64,000 nucleotides of DNA, taken from contig NZ_SSYA01000002.1 of assembly GCF_004917065.1 (NCBI RefSeq), positions 1,279,897-1,343,896 on the forward strand, in the 5' to 3' direction. Positions 1 to 8,378 of this stretch are shown piece after piece. A model generated the notes under the pieces. That model was not told where the DNA came from. It worked only from the letters and a program-made list of their open reading frames with translations, and searched no databases. Origin of the DNA: Geomonas ferrireducens. GTDB taxonomy: Bacteria; Desulfobacterota; Desulfuromonadia; Geobacterales; Geobacteraceae. Position numbers and translations under genes: made by a program. Numbering within the stretch: position 1 is the stretch's first letter; the number at the start of each line of letters is the position of its first letter.

Positions 1-979
1 CGTGTTCCCGACGGCCATGCGTCTTGCCGCCCTCGAACTCGCACAGGAACTGGACGGTGAGCTGAGACACCTCTCCGAGGCGCTTTCACGCAAGGGGATG
101 GAGTTCGATCACATCCTGAAATCGGGACGCACCCACCTGCAGGACGCGGTGCCGATCCGCCTCGGGCAGGAGTTCTCGGCCTGGGGCATCGCCGTCGAGA
201 ACAACCGCGCCGGGATCGAGCGCGCCTTCCCCGGCTTAAGGGAGCTCGGCATCGGCGGCACCGCGGTCGGCACCGGCTTGAACGCGGAAGAGGCCTTCAT
301 CGACCTGATCGTCGAGGGGCTCGCGCGGGAAACCGGCGAGGAGCTCACCCGCGGGGAGAGCCTCGTTGAGCGGATGCAGAACATGGACCCGTTCGTGGCG
401 CTTTCTTCCAGCGTGAAGGGGGCCGCGGTGAACGTGATCAAACTCGCCAACGACCTGAGGCTTCTCTCCTCGGGGCCGCGTACCGGTCTTGCCGAGATCA
501 ACCTCCCGGCCATGCAGCCCGGTTCCTCGATCATGCCGGGCAAGGTAAACCCGGTGCTCCCCGAGGTGACCAACATGGTCTGCTTCCAGGTGATGGGATG
601 CGACCTGACCGTATCCCTCGCAGCGCAGGCCGGACAGCTGGAACTGAACGTGATGATGCCGGTGATCGCTTTCAACACGCTCTTCTCCATGGAGATCTTC
701 AAAAACTGCCTGCACCAGCTGACGACGCTTTGCATCACCGGGATCAGCGCGAACGAAGAGCGCTGCCGCAGCTACCTCGATCAATCGGTCGGCCTCGCGA
801 CGGTGCTCGCGCCGAGCATCGGTTACGCGGCGGCGGCCGAGGTGGCCAAGGAGTCGGCCAAGACCGGCAACAGCATCCGCCAGGTGATCCTGGAGCGCGG
901 CATCCTGACCGAGGAGGAGTTGGAAGAGGTACTCTCCCCCTACCCGCTCACTACGCCGGGCGTGCACGGCAAGGAGTAA
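1..979 (+). CDS. aspA: Aspartate ammonia-lyase (partial, 5' end missing)
   Basis: This is the C-terminal 325 or so residues of a fumarase/aspartase superfamily enzyme; the coding frame runs off the left edge, so the visible GTG at position 2 is not the real start. The superfamily signature GSSIMPGKVNP is present, carrying the flexible catalytic-loop serine. The stretch SGRTHLQDAVPIRLGQEF resembles aspartases (GRTQLQDAVP) more than class II fumarases, so the likely reaction is reversible deamination of L-aspartate to fumarate and ammonia in the cytoplasm, feeding the TCA cycle. The gene ends with a normal C terminus. Fumarase is the main alternative. The NFU gene follows 87 bp downstream with no terminator visible between them. 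Confidence 0.85.
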   Translation, partial: VFPTAMRLAALELAQELDGELRHLSEALSRKGMEFDHILKSGRTHLQDAVPIRLGQEFSAWGIAVENNRAGIERAFPGLRELGIGGTAVGTGLNAEEAFIDLIVEGLARETGEELTRGESLVERMQNMDPFVALSSSVKGAAVNVIKLANDLRLLSSGPRTGLAEINLPAMQPGSSIMPGKVNPVLPEVTNMVCFQVMGCDLTVSLAAQAGQLELNVMMPVIAFNTLFSMEIFKNCLHQLTTLCITGISANEERCRSYLDQSVGLATVLAPSIGYAAAAEVAKESAKTGNSIRQVILERGILTEEELEEVLSPYPLTTPGVHGKE

Positions 980-1066
980 GTACGTAGCCTCACTGGAGCT
1001 TTGCATTTATCACCAAAATCCTATAGACTCGTACCTGTTGTAAACCACAGAGAACTGGAGGAGTAC

Positions 1067-1288
1067 ATGACAGAAGAAGTTAAAGCCATTTTGGAAAACA
1101 TCAGGCCGGCGCTTCAGGCGGACGGCGGCGATGTTGAACTCGTTGAAGTAACCGATGACGGCGTGGTGAAAGTGCGTCTGGTCGGCGCGTGCGGCCACTG
1201 CCCTATGTCCACCATGACTCTCAAGATGGGGATCGAGAGGACCATCAAGGAAAAGGTCCCGGGCATCAAGGAAGTCGTCTCCGTCTAG
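1067..1288 (+). CDS. NifU C-terminal (NFU) domain iron-sulfur protein
   Basis: A 73-residue protein consisting only of the NFU domain. The CxxC motif (GACGHCPMS) is the expected ligand for a transient 4Fe-4S cluster, so the likely role is cluster scaffolding or delivery to apo-proteins in the cytoplasm. Start choice: the ATG at 1067 follows a strong ribosome binding site (CTGGAGGAG, 1055-1063), whereas a longer frame from 1001 has no such site and would add residues not typical of the family. The gene is followed at once by a good rho-independent terminator at 1319-1358. Confidence 0.9.
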   Translation: MTEEVKAILENIRPALQADGGDVELVEVTDDGVVKVRLVGACGHCPMSTMTLKMGIERTIKEKVPGIKEVVSV

Positions 1289-1318
1289 CGGGTTTTTCCC
1301 CTTAGCCGCAGCACCCGA

Positions 1319-1358
1319 AGCGCGGAAGTAATGCTCGACGTTATTTCCGCGCTTTTTC
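1319..1358 (+). terminator. Rho-independent terminator after the NFU gene
   Basis: A 13-bp stem (AGCGCGGAAGTAA pairing with TTATTTCCGCGCT, with one G-T pair) and a short loop is followed by TTTTT. It lies 30 bp after the NFU stop codon. Confidence 0.85.
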
Positions 1359-1377
1359 GCTTTCAGGTTCCCGATCT

Positions 1378-2565
1378 ATGACCAGCGTGCGCCGCAAAAG
1401 AAAGCAGTTCCTGTTCCGGACCCCCAGGTTCTTCGATCTCTTTAAGAAGAACACCGAGGCGGTGTCGTTTCTGGGGAACCGCGCCACGCTGTACCGCTAT
1501 GGTTCCGAATTCTTCCCCGCGCTATTGGAAGCGATTCCCCGGGCGAAAACGAGCATCGGCCTCGAGTTCTACGCCATAGCCGACGACGAGACCGGACGCC
1601 GCGTGGCGGACGCGCTGATCGAAGCGGCGGGCCGGGGGGTGCGGGTACACGTCCTTTACGACTACATCGGCTGTTTCGAAACACCGGCATCCTTCTTCAA
1701 GCGCCTCATGAAGAAGGGGGTGAACTGCGCCCCGTTCAACCCGCCCCCCTTTCGCCGCGGGATCGCCTGGTTCGACAAGCGCGATCACAGAAAGATCGTC
1801 ATTATCGACGGATGGTGCGTCTTCACCGGCGGCATGAACATCGCCGACGTCTACTCGGGACTCGGCAAAAAAGAGACGAAGTGGCGCGACGTGGGGCTGA
1901 AGATCGAGGGTGAGGCGGGGCTCGAGCTGCTCCGGCTTTTCCGGGAGACCTGGACCGAGGAAACCGGCATCCCCCCGGTCGGCTGTGACCCGACGCCGAT
2001 GCCGGAGATAACCGGCGACGCCAAGGTCATGGTGGTGAACGGCGGACCGCATCACAAGCGGAGCTTCATCAGGAGCGCCTTCCGCGTCGCCATCGCCGGC
2101 GCATCCGAGAGCGTCACCATCGCGAGCCCCTATTTCGTACCCGGCCCGCGCGTGATGCGCTCGCTACTGCGTGCCGCGGGGCGCGGCGTGGACGTGAAAC
2201 TGCTCTTGCCGTACAAAAGCGACGTCCCCCTTGTGCGCCTGGTGAGCCGGACCTACTACGCGCAGCTTTTGAAAAACGGGATCGAGATCCACGAACTGGA
2301 CAGTGCCGTGCTGCACGCGAAGGTGCTCTTAATCGACGGCGACTGGGTCATGGTCGGTTCGGCGAACATGGATTTTAGAAGCTTCCACCGCAACTACGAG
2401 CTGAACGTGGTGGTCGACAGCCGCGATTTCGGAAGCCAGGTCGCGGAAATGCTCGAAGCCGATTTTGCGGGCACGCGCCGCATCGTGCTGCACGAACACG
2501 AGAAGCGGGGCTGGCCCGTGCGGCTTCTGGAGCGGCTTTTCAGCCCGGTCGCCTGGTTTTTGTAG
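1378..2565 (+). CDS. Phospholipase D family protein, cardiolipin synthase type
   Basis: A 395-residue protein with two phospholipase D HxKxxxxD motifs: DHRKIVIIDGWCVFTGGMN in the first half (near residue 138) and HAKVLLIDGDWVMVGSANMD near residue 314. These two half-sites form one active site that transfers phosphatidyl groups. There is no N-terminal pair of membrane helices, so the architecture matches ClsB-type synthases rather than ClsA. The probable reaction is cardiolipin formation at the inner membrane. The start at 1378 has only a weak ribosome binding site. The gene stands alone between two hairpins. A different PLD-type transphosphatidylase or phospholipase is possible. Confidence 0.85.
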   Translation: MTSVRRKRKQFLFRTPRFFDLFKKNTEAVSFLGNRATLYRYGSEFFPALLEAIPRAKTSIGLEFYAIADDETGRRVADALIEAAGRGVRVHVLYDYIGCFETPASFFKRLMKKGVNCAPFNPPPFRRGIAWFDKRDHRKIVIIDGWCVFTGGMNIADVYSGLGKKETKWRDVGLKIEGEAGLELLRLFRETWTEETGIPPVGCDPTPMPEITGDAKVMVVNGGPHHKRSFIRSAFRVAIAGASESVTIASPYFVPGPRVMRSLLRAAGRGVDVKLLLPYKSDVPLVRLVSRTYYAQLLKNGIEIHELDSAVLHAKVLLIDGDWVMVGSANMDFRSFHRNYELNVVVDSRDFGSQVAEMLEADFAGTRRIVLHEHEKRGWPVRLLERLFSPVAWFL

Positions 2566-2602
2566 GCACTTAAAAGGCCGGCACATCAACAAAATCTGCA
2601 AG

Positions 2603-2644
2603 AGGCCAAGGAGGCTGAGCGCCACAGCTCATCCCCTTGGCCTT
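2603..2644 (+). terminator. Imperfect hairpin after the phospholipase D gene
   Basis: AGGCCAAGG (2603-2611) pairs with CCTTGGCCT (2636-2644), with an inner GAGC/GCTC stem. There is only TT after the stem, so it would be a weak terminator. It ends 29 bp before the mutS2 start and might instead shape that leader. Confidence 0.45.
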
Positions 2645-2672
2645 TGCCTGTTATCTACCCGGAGTTATCTAC

Positions 2673-5009
2673 ATGATCGACAAGGACACCCTCAAGCGGC
2701 TGGAATTCGACAAGATCCTCGATACCGCCGCCGCCTTTGCCCACTGCGAAGCCTCGCACCTGGGCGTATCTTCCGTCACCCCACTCTCCGATCGCCGCGC
2801 CATAGAGGAGCGCCTGGGACTCGTGGAGGAGATCCGCAGGCTCACGAGGCAAGGCATTTCGCTGAAGCTCGCCCCCTTCGAGGACATCACGCCGCAGGTG
2901 AAGGCGGTGCGTCCGAAAGGTGCGGTCATCGCCCCTATCGCGCTGCAGCGCTTCATCCCCACCCTGCGCGTCATGGCGGCGATATCGAAGCAGCTTGCCT
3001 TCAGAAACGACGTGCCGTTCCTTCTCGCCGCGGCGGGCTCCATCGGCGGTTTCCCCGATCTTCTGGAGCCCCTGGAGCATACGGTGAACGAGGAGGGGGA
3101 GATCCTCGACACCGCGTCGACGCTGCTCTCCGATATCCGTTCCAAAAAGAAGGGGCTTACCACGCGCATCAAGCGGCGCCTGGAGGAGATCGTGCGGGAG
3201 CGGCATACCGCGATCTTTTTGCAGGACGACTTCATCACCCAGAGGTCGGGGCGCTGGGTCATCCCGGTGCGCATGGACTCCAAGGGGATGGTGCCGGGTG
3301 TGGTGCACGACGTCTCGAACTCGGGCGAGACCGCCTTCATGGAGCCCTTGGAGATCATCGGCCTTGCCAATGAACTCGAGAACCTGGTGGCCGACGAGCG
3401 CGCCGAGGAGATCCGCATCGTGCGCCAGATCTGCGACTGGATCCGCGAGGATGCCGAGGAACTCCTCGAGCAGTTTCAGGCGCTGGTACGGCTCGATATC
3501 CTGAACTGCATCGCGACTTTGAGCGACAAATTAAGGTGCGAGACGCCGGTCATCGCCGAGACCCCGGGGATCCTGCTAAAGTCGGCGCGCCACCCGATTC
3601 TCACCCTGTTGGGAAAGGATGTGGTGCCGCTAGACCTGGAGCTCGCCTCCGACAACAGCGTCATGGTCGTCACCGGGCCGAACACGGGAGGCAAGACCAT
3701 CGCCATCAAGACCGCCGGTCTTCTGAGCGTGATGGCGCTTTGCGGCATGCCGGTCCCGGCCAACCCCGGAACGGTGCTGCCGCTTGTGCAAAAGATCCTG
3801 GTCGACATCGGCGACGAGCAGTCCATCGAGGAAAGCCTTTCCACCTTCTCCGCCCACATCTCCAAGATATCGAGCATTCTACGGGGCGCCGACCGTGGCA
3901 CCCTGATCCTTCTGGATGAACTTGGGACCGGCACGGAGCCGGGACAGGGGGCGGCGATCGCCTGCGCCGTGCTTAAGGAGCTGCATGACAAAGGGGCACT
4001 CGTCGTCGCCACCACGCACCTCACCGAGATCATCGGCTTCGTGCAGCGCGAGGAAGGGATGGTGAACGCCGCCATGGCCTTCGACCGCGACCGGCTCGCG
4101 CCGCTTTACCGGCTCGTGGTGGGAGAGCCGGGCGAGTCGCACGCGCTCGAGATCGCCAGCCGCTACGGTCTCCCCGAGCGGGTGGTGGCCTTCGCCCGCG
4201 GGATGATCGGCACCATGGAGGCGGATTTCCACGCGCTGTTGCGCGACCTCAAGGGGAAACGCGAGCTGTTGGAGCGGACCCTGTGCGAGCTCGACGAGCG
4301 TGAGGAGAAAGTGGCCGCGTCCGAGCGAAACCTCGTGGACCGGCGCGACGAGGCGGCGAAACTCGTGCAGGACGCCCGCGAGAAGGGGCTTTTGGAAGCA
4401 CAGGAGATCATCGCAAAGGCGAGGCGGGAGGTCGCCTCCCTCTTGGACCAGGCGAAGAGGGAGAAGGCGCGCGAGGCGAAGGATAAGCTGGACCAGGCGG
4501 CGCGCGAGGTGGAGGAAGCACTCGACAGCCTCCACCCGGAGGAGAGCGTCGATCCCGACGCCATCGCCGTAGGCGACATCCTCTTCGTGAAGCCGCTCAA
4601 CTGCGACGCCACCATCCTCTCCGTTGACCGTCGCGGCGATCGCGTGCGTGTGCGGGCCGGGAGCATGGAACTCGACGTCGCCATGGTTTCACTGTTAAAG
4701 CCCAAAGGAAAAGAGCCGAAGAAGGTACGGAAGCAGCGCGCCAAACAGGAAGCGGAGCAGACCGAGGCCGCAAGCAGCATAAACCTCCTCGGCATGCGGG
4801 TCGAAGAGGCAATCGGGGAACTGGAACCTTTCCTGAACCACGCCTCGCTCGAGCGGATGTCAGAGGTGCGCGTGGTGCATGGCAAGGGTACCGGCGCGCT
4901 CATGAAGGGAGTGCGGAACTTCCTTTCCGACCACCCCCTCGTCTCATCCTTCCGCACCGGCGAGCGTTTTGAGGGCGGCGACGGCGTGACCGTGGTGACG
5001 CTGCGCTAA
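2673..5009 (+). CDS. mutS2: Endonuclease MutS2
   Basis: A 778-residue MutS2 protein. It has the MutS core and ATPase with Walker A GPNTGGKT near residue 335 and a Walker B region ILLDELGTGTEP. A long charged coiled region (about residues 500-640) is followed by a C-terminal Smr nuclease domain with the VVHGKGTGAL motif. It lacks the N-terminal mismatch-recognition domain of MutS1. Family roles are suppression of homologous recombination by cutting branched DNA and, in some bacteria, rescue of collided ribosomes. Start: ATG at 2673 has GGAG at 2661-2664; a longer TTG frame from 2637 lies inside the preceding hairpin and is unlikely. The DHFR gene begins 28 bp downstream. Confidence 0.95.
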   Translation: MIDKDTLKRLEFDKILDTAAAFAHCEASHLGVSSVTPLSDRRAIEERLGLVEEIRRLTRQGISLKLAPFEDITPQVKAVRPKGAVIAPIALQRFIPTLRVMAAISKQLAFRNDVPFLLAAAGSIGGFPDLLEPLEHTVNEEGEILDTASTLLSDIRSKKKGLTTRIKRRLEEIVRERHTAIFLQDDFITQRSGRWVIPVRMDSKGMVPGVVHDVSNSGETAFMEPLEIIGLANELENLVADERAEEIRIVRQICDWIREDAEELLEQFQALVRLDILNCIATLSDKLRCETPVIAETPGILLKSARHPILTLLGKDVVPLDLELASDNSVMVVTGPNTGGKTIAIKTAGLLSVMALCGMPVPANPGTVLPLVQKILVDIGDEQSIEESLSTFSAHISKISSILRGADRGTLILLDELGTGTEPGQGAAIACAVLKELHDKGALVVATTHLTEIIGFVQREEGMVNAAMAFDRDRLAPLYRLVVGEPGESHALEIASRYGLPERVVAFARGMIGTMEADFHALLRDLKGKRELLERTLCELDEREEKVAASERNLVDRRDEAAKLVQDAREKGLLEAQEIIAKARREVASLLDQAKREKAREAKDKLDQAAREVEEALDSLHPEESVDPDAIAVGDILFVKPLNCDATILSVDRRGDRVRVRAGSMELDVAMVSLLKPKGKEPKKVRKQRAKQEAEQTEAASSINLLGMRVEEAIGELEPFLNHASLERMSEVRVVHGKGTGALMKGVRNFLSDHPLVSSFRTGERFEGGDGVTVVTLR

Positions 5010-5037
5010 AGACGACTCAAGTAGCACTGGAGGTCCC

Positions 5038-5958
5038 ATGATCATCTCCATTATCGCGGCCATGTCGGACAACAGGGTGATCGGCGTCGACGGAAAGCTC
5101 CCGTGGGACATCCCCGCCGACCTTGCCCGTTTCCGCAACCTGACCATGGGGCATGCCGTCCTCATGGGGAGAAAGACCTTCGAATCGATAGGTCATCCCC
5201 TGGAGGGGCGCAGGAACATCGTAGTGAGCAGGACCATGGGGAAGACCGAAGGGATCATCGTGGCGCGCACGCTGCAGGAGGGGATCGCCGCGGCAGATGG
5301 TGACGAGGAGCTCTTCATCTGCGGGGGTGAAGCGGTGTTCAGGGAGGCGCTCCCCCTTTGCCAGCGGATCTACCTCACCGTGGTACACGACCGTTACGAG
5401 GGGGACGTGCACTTCCCGCAGCCCCCCTGCTCGTTCGCCGAGCTGCACCGCGAGGAGTTCACGGAAGGAACGCCACCGACCACCTTCCTGGTCATGGAAA
5501 AGGTGGACCGTTTCGAACAAGGGGGCGATGTCGAGGAGTTGCGCCAGAAGGGGATCGAGGCGCTGCACCGCCAGCTCTACTTCCTGGCGCGCTGCTGCTT
5601 CGGGCAGGCCCAGGCGATCGAGGACTCCCCGCAAACCGCCTCCGACCTCGCCTTCAGTCAGGCGAAGAGCGGAGGAGACCTCTCCGCGGCGCAAAAGCTC
5701 GCGGAAAATGCGCTAAGAGACGATCCCGATAACCTGCGCATCCGCCTGAACCTCGGTCGCATCCAGATCCTGAGCGGTGAAAAGGGGCAGGGGCTCGAGA
5801 CGCTGCGCAAAGGGGTGCAGATGGGGGGCGGGCAGGAATTCCTCTCAGAACTCGCCCGGTGCGGCACCCGCGGGACCCCACCCATCAAGTCGCTCCCGAG
5901 AAGTCATCCCCTGAACCGCTACCTGGGGCTTTTGATGCACCGGCTTCGCGGGCAATAG
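5038..5958 (+). CDS. folA: Dihydrofolate reductase with C-terminal TPR-like extension
   Basis: Residues 1-160 form a complete dihydrofolate reductase: IIAAMSDNRVIG at the N terminus, LPWDIPADLARFRNLT with the substrate-binding acidic residue, GRKTFESIG and FICGGEAVF for NADPH binding. The enzyme makes tetrahydrofolate in the cytoplasm. Unlike the usual protein of about 160 residues, the frame continues for about 145 more. This tail holds helical TPR-like sequence (about 205-265: AAQKLAENALRDDPDNLRIRLNLGRIQILSGEKGQGLETLRKGV in segments) and a basic C terminus. Codon use does not change at the junction, so this looks like a true fusion rather than a frameshift. Start ATG has GGAGG nearby (CTGGAGGTCCC). 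Confidence 0.85.
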   Translation: MIISIIAAMSDNRVIGVDGKLPWDIPADLARFRNLTMGHAVLMGRKTFESIGHPLEGRRNIVVSRTMGKTEGIIVARTLQEGIAAADGDEELFICGGEAVFREALPLCQRIYLTVVHDRYEGDVHFPQPPCSFAELHREEFTEGTPPTTFLVMEKVDRFEQGGDVEELRQKGIEALHRQLYFLARCCFGQAQAIEDSPQTASDLAFSQAKSGGDLSAAQKLAENALRDDPDNLRIRLNLGRIQILSGEKGQGLETLRKGVQMGGGQEFLSELARCGTRGTPPIKSLPRSHPLNRYLGLLMHRLRGQ

Positions 5959-5963
5959 CCGCC

Positions 5964-6000
5964 GCCCCCCTCCCAACCTCCCCCTTCCAGGGGGAGGAGT
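5964..6000. repeat. Interspersed palindromic repeat, family B (copy 1)
   Basis: A C-rich to G-rich palindrome, CCTCCCCCTTCC then AGGGGGAGGAG, fills most of the gap between the DHFR and recO genes. Related copies occur at 8231-8353 and 18303-18360. It might also act as a weak attenuator. Confidence 0.6.
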
Positions 6001-6046
6001 ATGACCCCATTGACTCTCCCATCCACCGCATGTTACCTTCCGGGCG

Positions 6047-6685
6047 ATGAAAAATACCGAGGCTGAAGGGATAGTGCTGCGCCTCACCGACTTCGGGGAG
6101 GCGGACCGCATCGTCACCCTGTTCACCCTGGAACATGGGAAGATGCAGGGGGTGGCGCGCGGGGCGAAGCGGAGCAAGAAACGCTTCGCCGGCGCCCTCG
6201 AGCCGTTCGCGCACCTGAAACTCCAACTGCACACCGGTACCGGCCTCGCCACCCTCTCCAGCGCGGACATCCTCGACGTCTTCTCCGGCATCCGGGCCGA
6301 CCTGAATAGAATCGGCTGCGCCGCCTACGCCTGCGAACTCGTCGAACGCCTCACCCCGGAAGACGAGCCGAGCCCGCGCCTTTTCCGCCTGCTTTACTGC
6401 TACCTGGAACGGCTGAACGAAGCCCAGGCCTCCCCTTCGGACCGGCGTTTTTTCGCGGCGAACCTCCTCAAGATCCTCGGATACCAGCCCGATCTGCGCG
6501 TCCGCGGCGTGTCGGAAGAGACCGCCTTGCTCCTCGCCCGTGCCATGCAGACCGGACGCTTCGGCGCCGTAATCTTTCCCGAGCCCCTCCTGCGCGAGGC
6601 GGACCTCCTCCTGAACCCCGCCATCGACCTGCACCTGGATCGGGAACTTAAATCGCTCGCCTTCCTGAAGGAGTGCGGTGTCTGA
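6047..6685 (+). CDS. recO: DNA repair protein RecO
   Basis: A 212-residue RecO. The N-terminal OB-fold is recognisable ([21 protein letters not shown], then [24 protein letters not shown] in pieces) and the helical C-terminal domain follows with [12 protein letters not shown]. RecO anneals SSB-coated single strands and helps load RecA in the RecF pathway. Many RecO proteins are about 240 residues with a four-cysteine zinc site after the GYxP motif; here that segment reads RVRGVSEET with no cysteines, so the zinc site is absent, as in E. coli. The ATG at 6047 lacks a strong ribosome binding site. The gene follows a palindromic repeat. Confidence 0.9.
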   Translation: MKNTEAEGIVLRLTDFGEADRIVTLFTLEHGKMQGVARGAKRSKKRFAGALEPFAHLKLQLHTGTGLATLSSADILDVFSGIRADLNRIGCAAYACELVERLTPEDEPSPRLFRLLYCYLERLNEAQASPSDRRFFAANLLKILGYQPDLRVRGVSEETALLLARAMQTGRFGAVIFPEPLLREADLLLNPAIDLHLDRELKSLAFLKECGV

Positions 6686-6749
6686 GCGCAACCCGCCGTA
6701 ATAGCGTGCGAAACCGCCACGACTAACCTGCCGCAAACCATTAATTTTG

Positions 6750-6778
6750 TTGACCCAAGCGTCGCTAACAGGTAGTAT
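6750..6778 (+). promoter_or_regulatory. Candidate sigma-70 promoter for dnaB
   Basis: TTGACC (6750-6755), a 17-bp spacer and TAGTAT (6773-6778) lie about 90 bp upstream of the dnaB start, in the 183-bp gap after recO. Both boxes match consensus well, so dnaB probably has its own promoter. Confidence 0.65.
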
Positions 6779-6868
6779 TCCGCCTTTGGGCCTAGCCGGC
6801 TCCGGCGCCTCCTTCCGGCCCAGCCGCCCGGGACGCACCGCTTTTGCTTTTTGTTTTTGAGGACCTGC

Positions 6869-8218
6869 ATGAACCAAGCTGACATGAGAAAACTGCCGCC
6901 CCAGAGCATCGAAGCCGAGATGTCCATCCTGGGTGGCATCCTGGTGGACAACGAGGCGATAAACCGCGTGCTCGAGGTGCTCACCCCGGACGAGCTGTAC
7001 CGGGAGAGCCACCGGAAGATCATGCGCGCCATGATCGAGCTTAACGAGCGAAACGAACCGTGTGACCTGATCACGCTCACCACGATCCTCCGCAAGAAGG
7101 GGGAGCTCGACGAGGTAGGGGGCGGCGCTTATCTCGCCACGCTGGTCGACTTCGTCCCGATGGCGGCGAACATCTCCTACTACTGCAAGATCGTGAAGGA
7201 GAAGTTCATCACGCGCAAGCTCATCACCGCGGCGACCGACATCGTGAGCCAGGGGTTCGAGGACAAAGTCGAGGTAGAGAGCCTCCTCGACACGGCGCAG
7301 AAGGTGATCTTCGAGATCGGCGAGAACAAGCTGAAGCCTTCCTACTACAAGGTCAGCGACATCCTAAAGGACACCATCAAGAACATCGAGCTTCTGTACG
7401 AGAAGAAGGAGCTCGTCACCGGCGTCCCGACCGGCTACACCGACCTCGACAAGCTGACCGCCGGTTTCCATGCCGGCGACCTCGTCATCATCGCGGGGCG
7501 CCCGGCTATGGGCAAGACCACCTTCGCCCTGAACGTCGCCCAGTACGCGTCGGTGGACGCGGACAAGAAGTACCCGGCCGCCATCTTCTCCCTGGAGATG
7601 CCCAAGGAGCAGCTGGTGGAGAGGCTTTTGTGCTCGGCCGCGCGCGTCGACCTCACCCGTTTGCGCTCCGGGCACCTGCAGGAGAACGACTGGCCCAAGC
7701 TGATCAAAGGGGCCGGCCTCTTGCACAACTCCAAGATCTTCATCGACGACACGCCTTCCATCTCGGTCATGGAGCTCCGCTCCAAGGCGCGGCGACTCAA
7801 GGCCGAGCACGATATCGGCATCATCGTGATCGACTACCTGCAGCTCATGCGCGGCGGCGCCAACAGCGAATCGAGGCAGCAGGAGATATCGGAGATATCC
7901 CGCTCGCTCAAGGGTCTCGCCAAGGAGCTTAGCATCCCGGTGATCGCCCTTTCGCAGCTGAACCGCGGCCTGGAGCAAAGAACCGACAAGCGCCCGATGA
8001 TGAGCGACTTGAGGGAGTCGGGCGCCATCGAGCAGGACGCCGACATCATCATGTTCGTCTACCGTGGCGAGGTCTACGACAAGGAGAACGAGGACCTGAA
8101 GGGTAAGGCGGAGATCATCATCGGCAAGCACAGAAGCGGCCCGATCGGCACGGTCGATCTCGCCTTCCGCGGCGAGTTCACCCGCTTCGACAATCTAAGC
8201 AACAGGGAAGAATATTAG
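6869..8218 (+). CDS. dnaB: Replicative DNA helicase DnaB
   Basis: A 449-residue hexameric replicative helicase. The N-terminal DnaB domain begins LPPQSIEAEMSILGGIL. The RecA-like motor has Walker A AGRPAMGKTT near residue 211, Walker B VIVIDYLQLM, and the late motifs LRESGAIEQDADIIMFVYR. It unwinds DNA ahead of the replisome and recruits primase. Start: ATG at 6869 has GAGGA at 6859-6863; an alternative in-frame TTG at 6851 would add only six residues and overlaps that site. No intein interrupts the Walker A region. A repeat cluster follows the gene and no conventional terminator is visible. Confidence 0.97.
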   Translation: MNQADMRKLPPQSIEAEMSILGGILVDNEAINRVLEVLTPDELYRESHRKIMRAMIELNERNEPCDLITLTTILRKKGELDEVGGGAYLATLVDFVPMAANISYYCKIVKEKFITRKLITAATDIVSQGFEDKVEVESLLDTAQKVIFEIGENKLKPSYYKVSDILKDTIKNIELLYEKKELVTGVPTGYTDLDKLTAGFHAGDLVIIAGRPAMGKTTFALNVAQYASVDADKKYPAAIFSLEMPKEQLVERLLCSAARVDLTRLRSGHLQENDWPKLIKGAGLLHNSKIFIDDTPSISVMELRSKARRLKAEHDIGIIVIDYLQLMRGGANSESRQQEISEISRSLKGLAKELSIPVIALSQLNRGLEQRTDKRPMMSDLRESGAIEQDADIIMFVYRGEVYDKENEDLKGKAEIIIGKHRSGPIGTVDLAFRGEFTRFDNLSNREEY

Positions 8219-8230
8219 TCTTCAGCAGAT

Positions 8231-8353
8231 TCCCTCCCCCGCCTGCGGGCCGAAGCCCTAAGGTGGGCGAAGGCCGGGATGGGGAGGATCAGGGAGTGGG
8301 AGCGGTCCGAAGCATCGATCCCCCCTCCTCGCCTCCCCCATCCGGGGAGGAGC
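8231..8353. repeat. Interspersed palindromic repeats, family B (copy 2, composite)
   Basis: The gap between dnaB and the next gene is almost filled by C-rich and G-rich arms: TCCCTCCCCCGCCTGCGGG, then GATGGGGAGGATCAGGGAG, then CCCCCCTCCTCGCCTCCCC with TCCGGGGAGGAG. The arms are complementary and could fold into a large hairpin. Confidence 0.6.
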
Positions 8354-8378
8354 ATACTACGCAAGGAAAGGAAACCAA

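Noticed and set aside
1001-1066. Longer start of the NFU protein
   Set aside because: The strong ribosome binding site and family start both favour ATG 1067.
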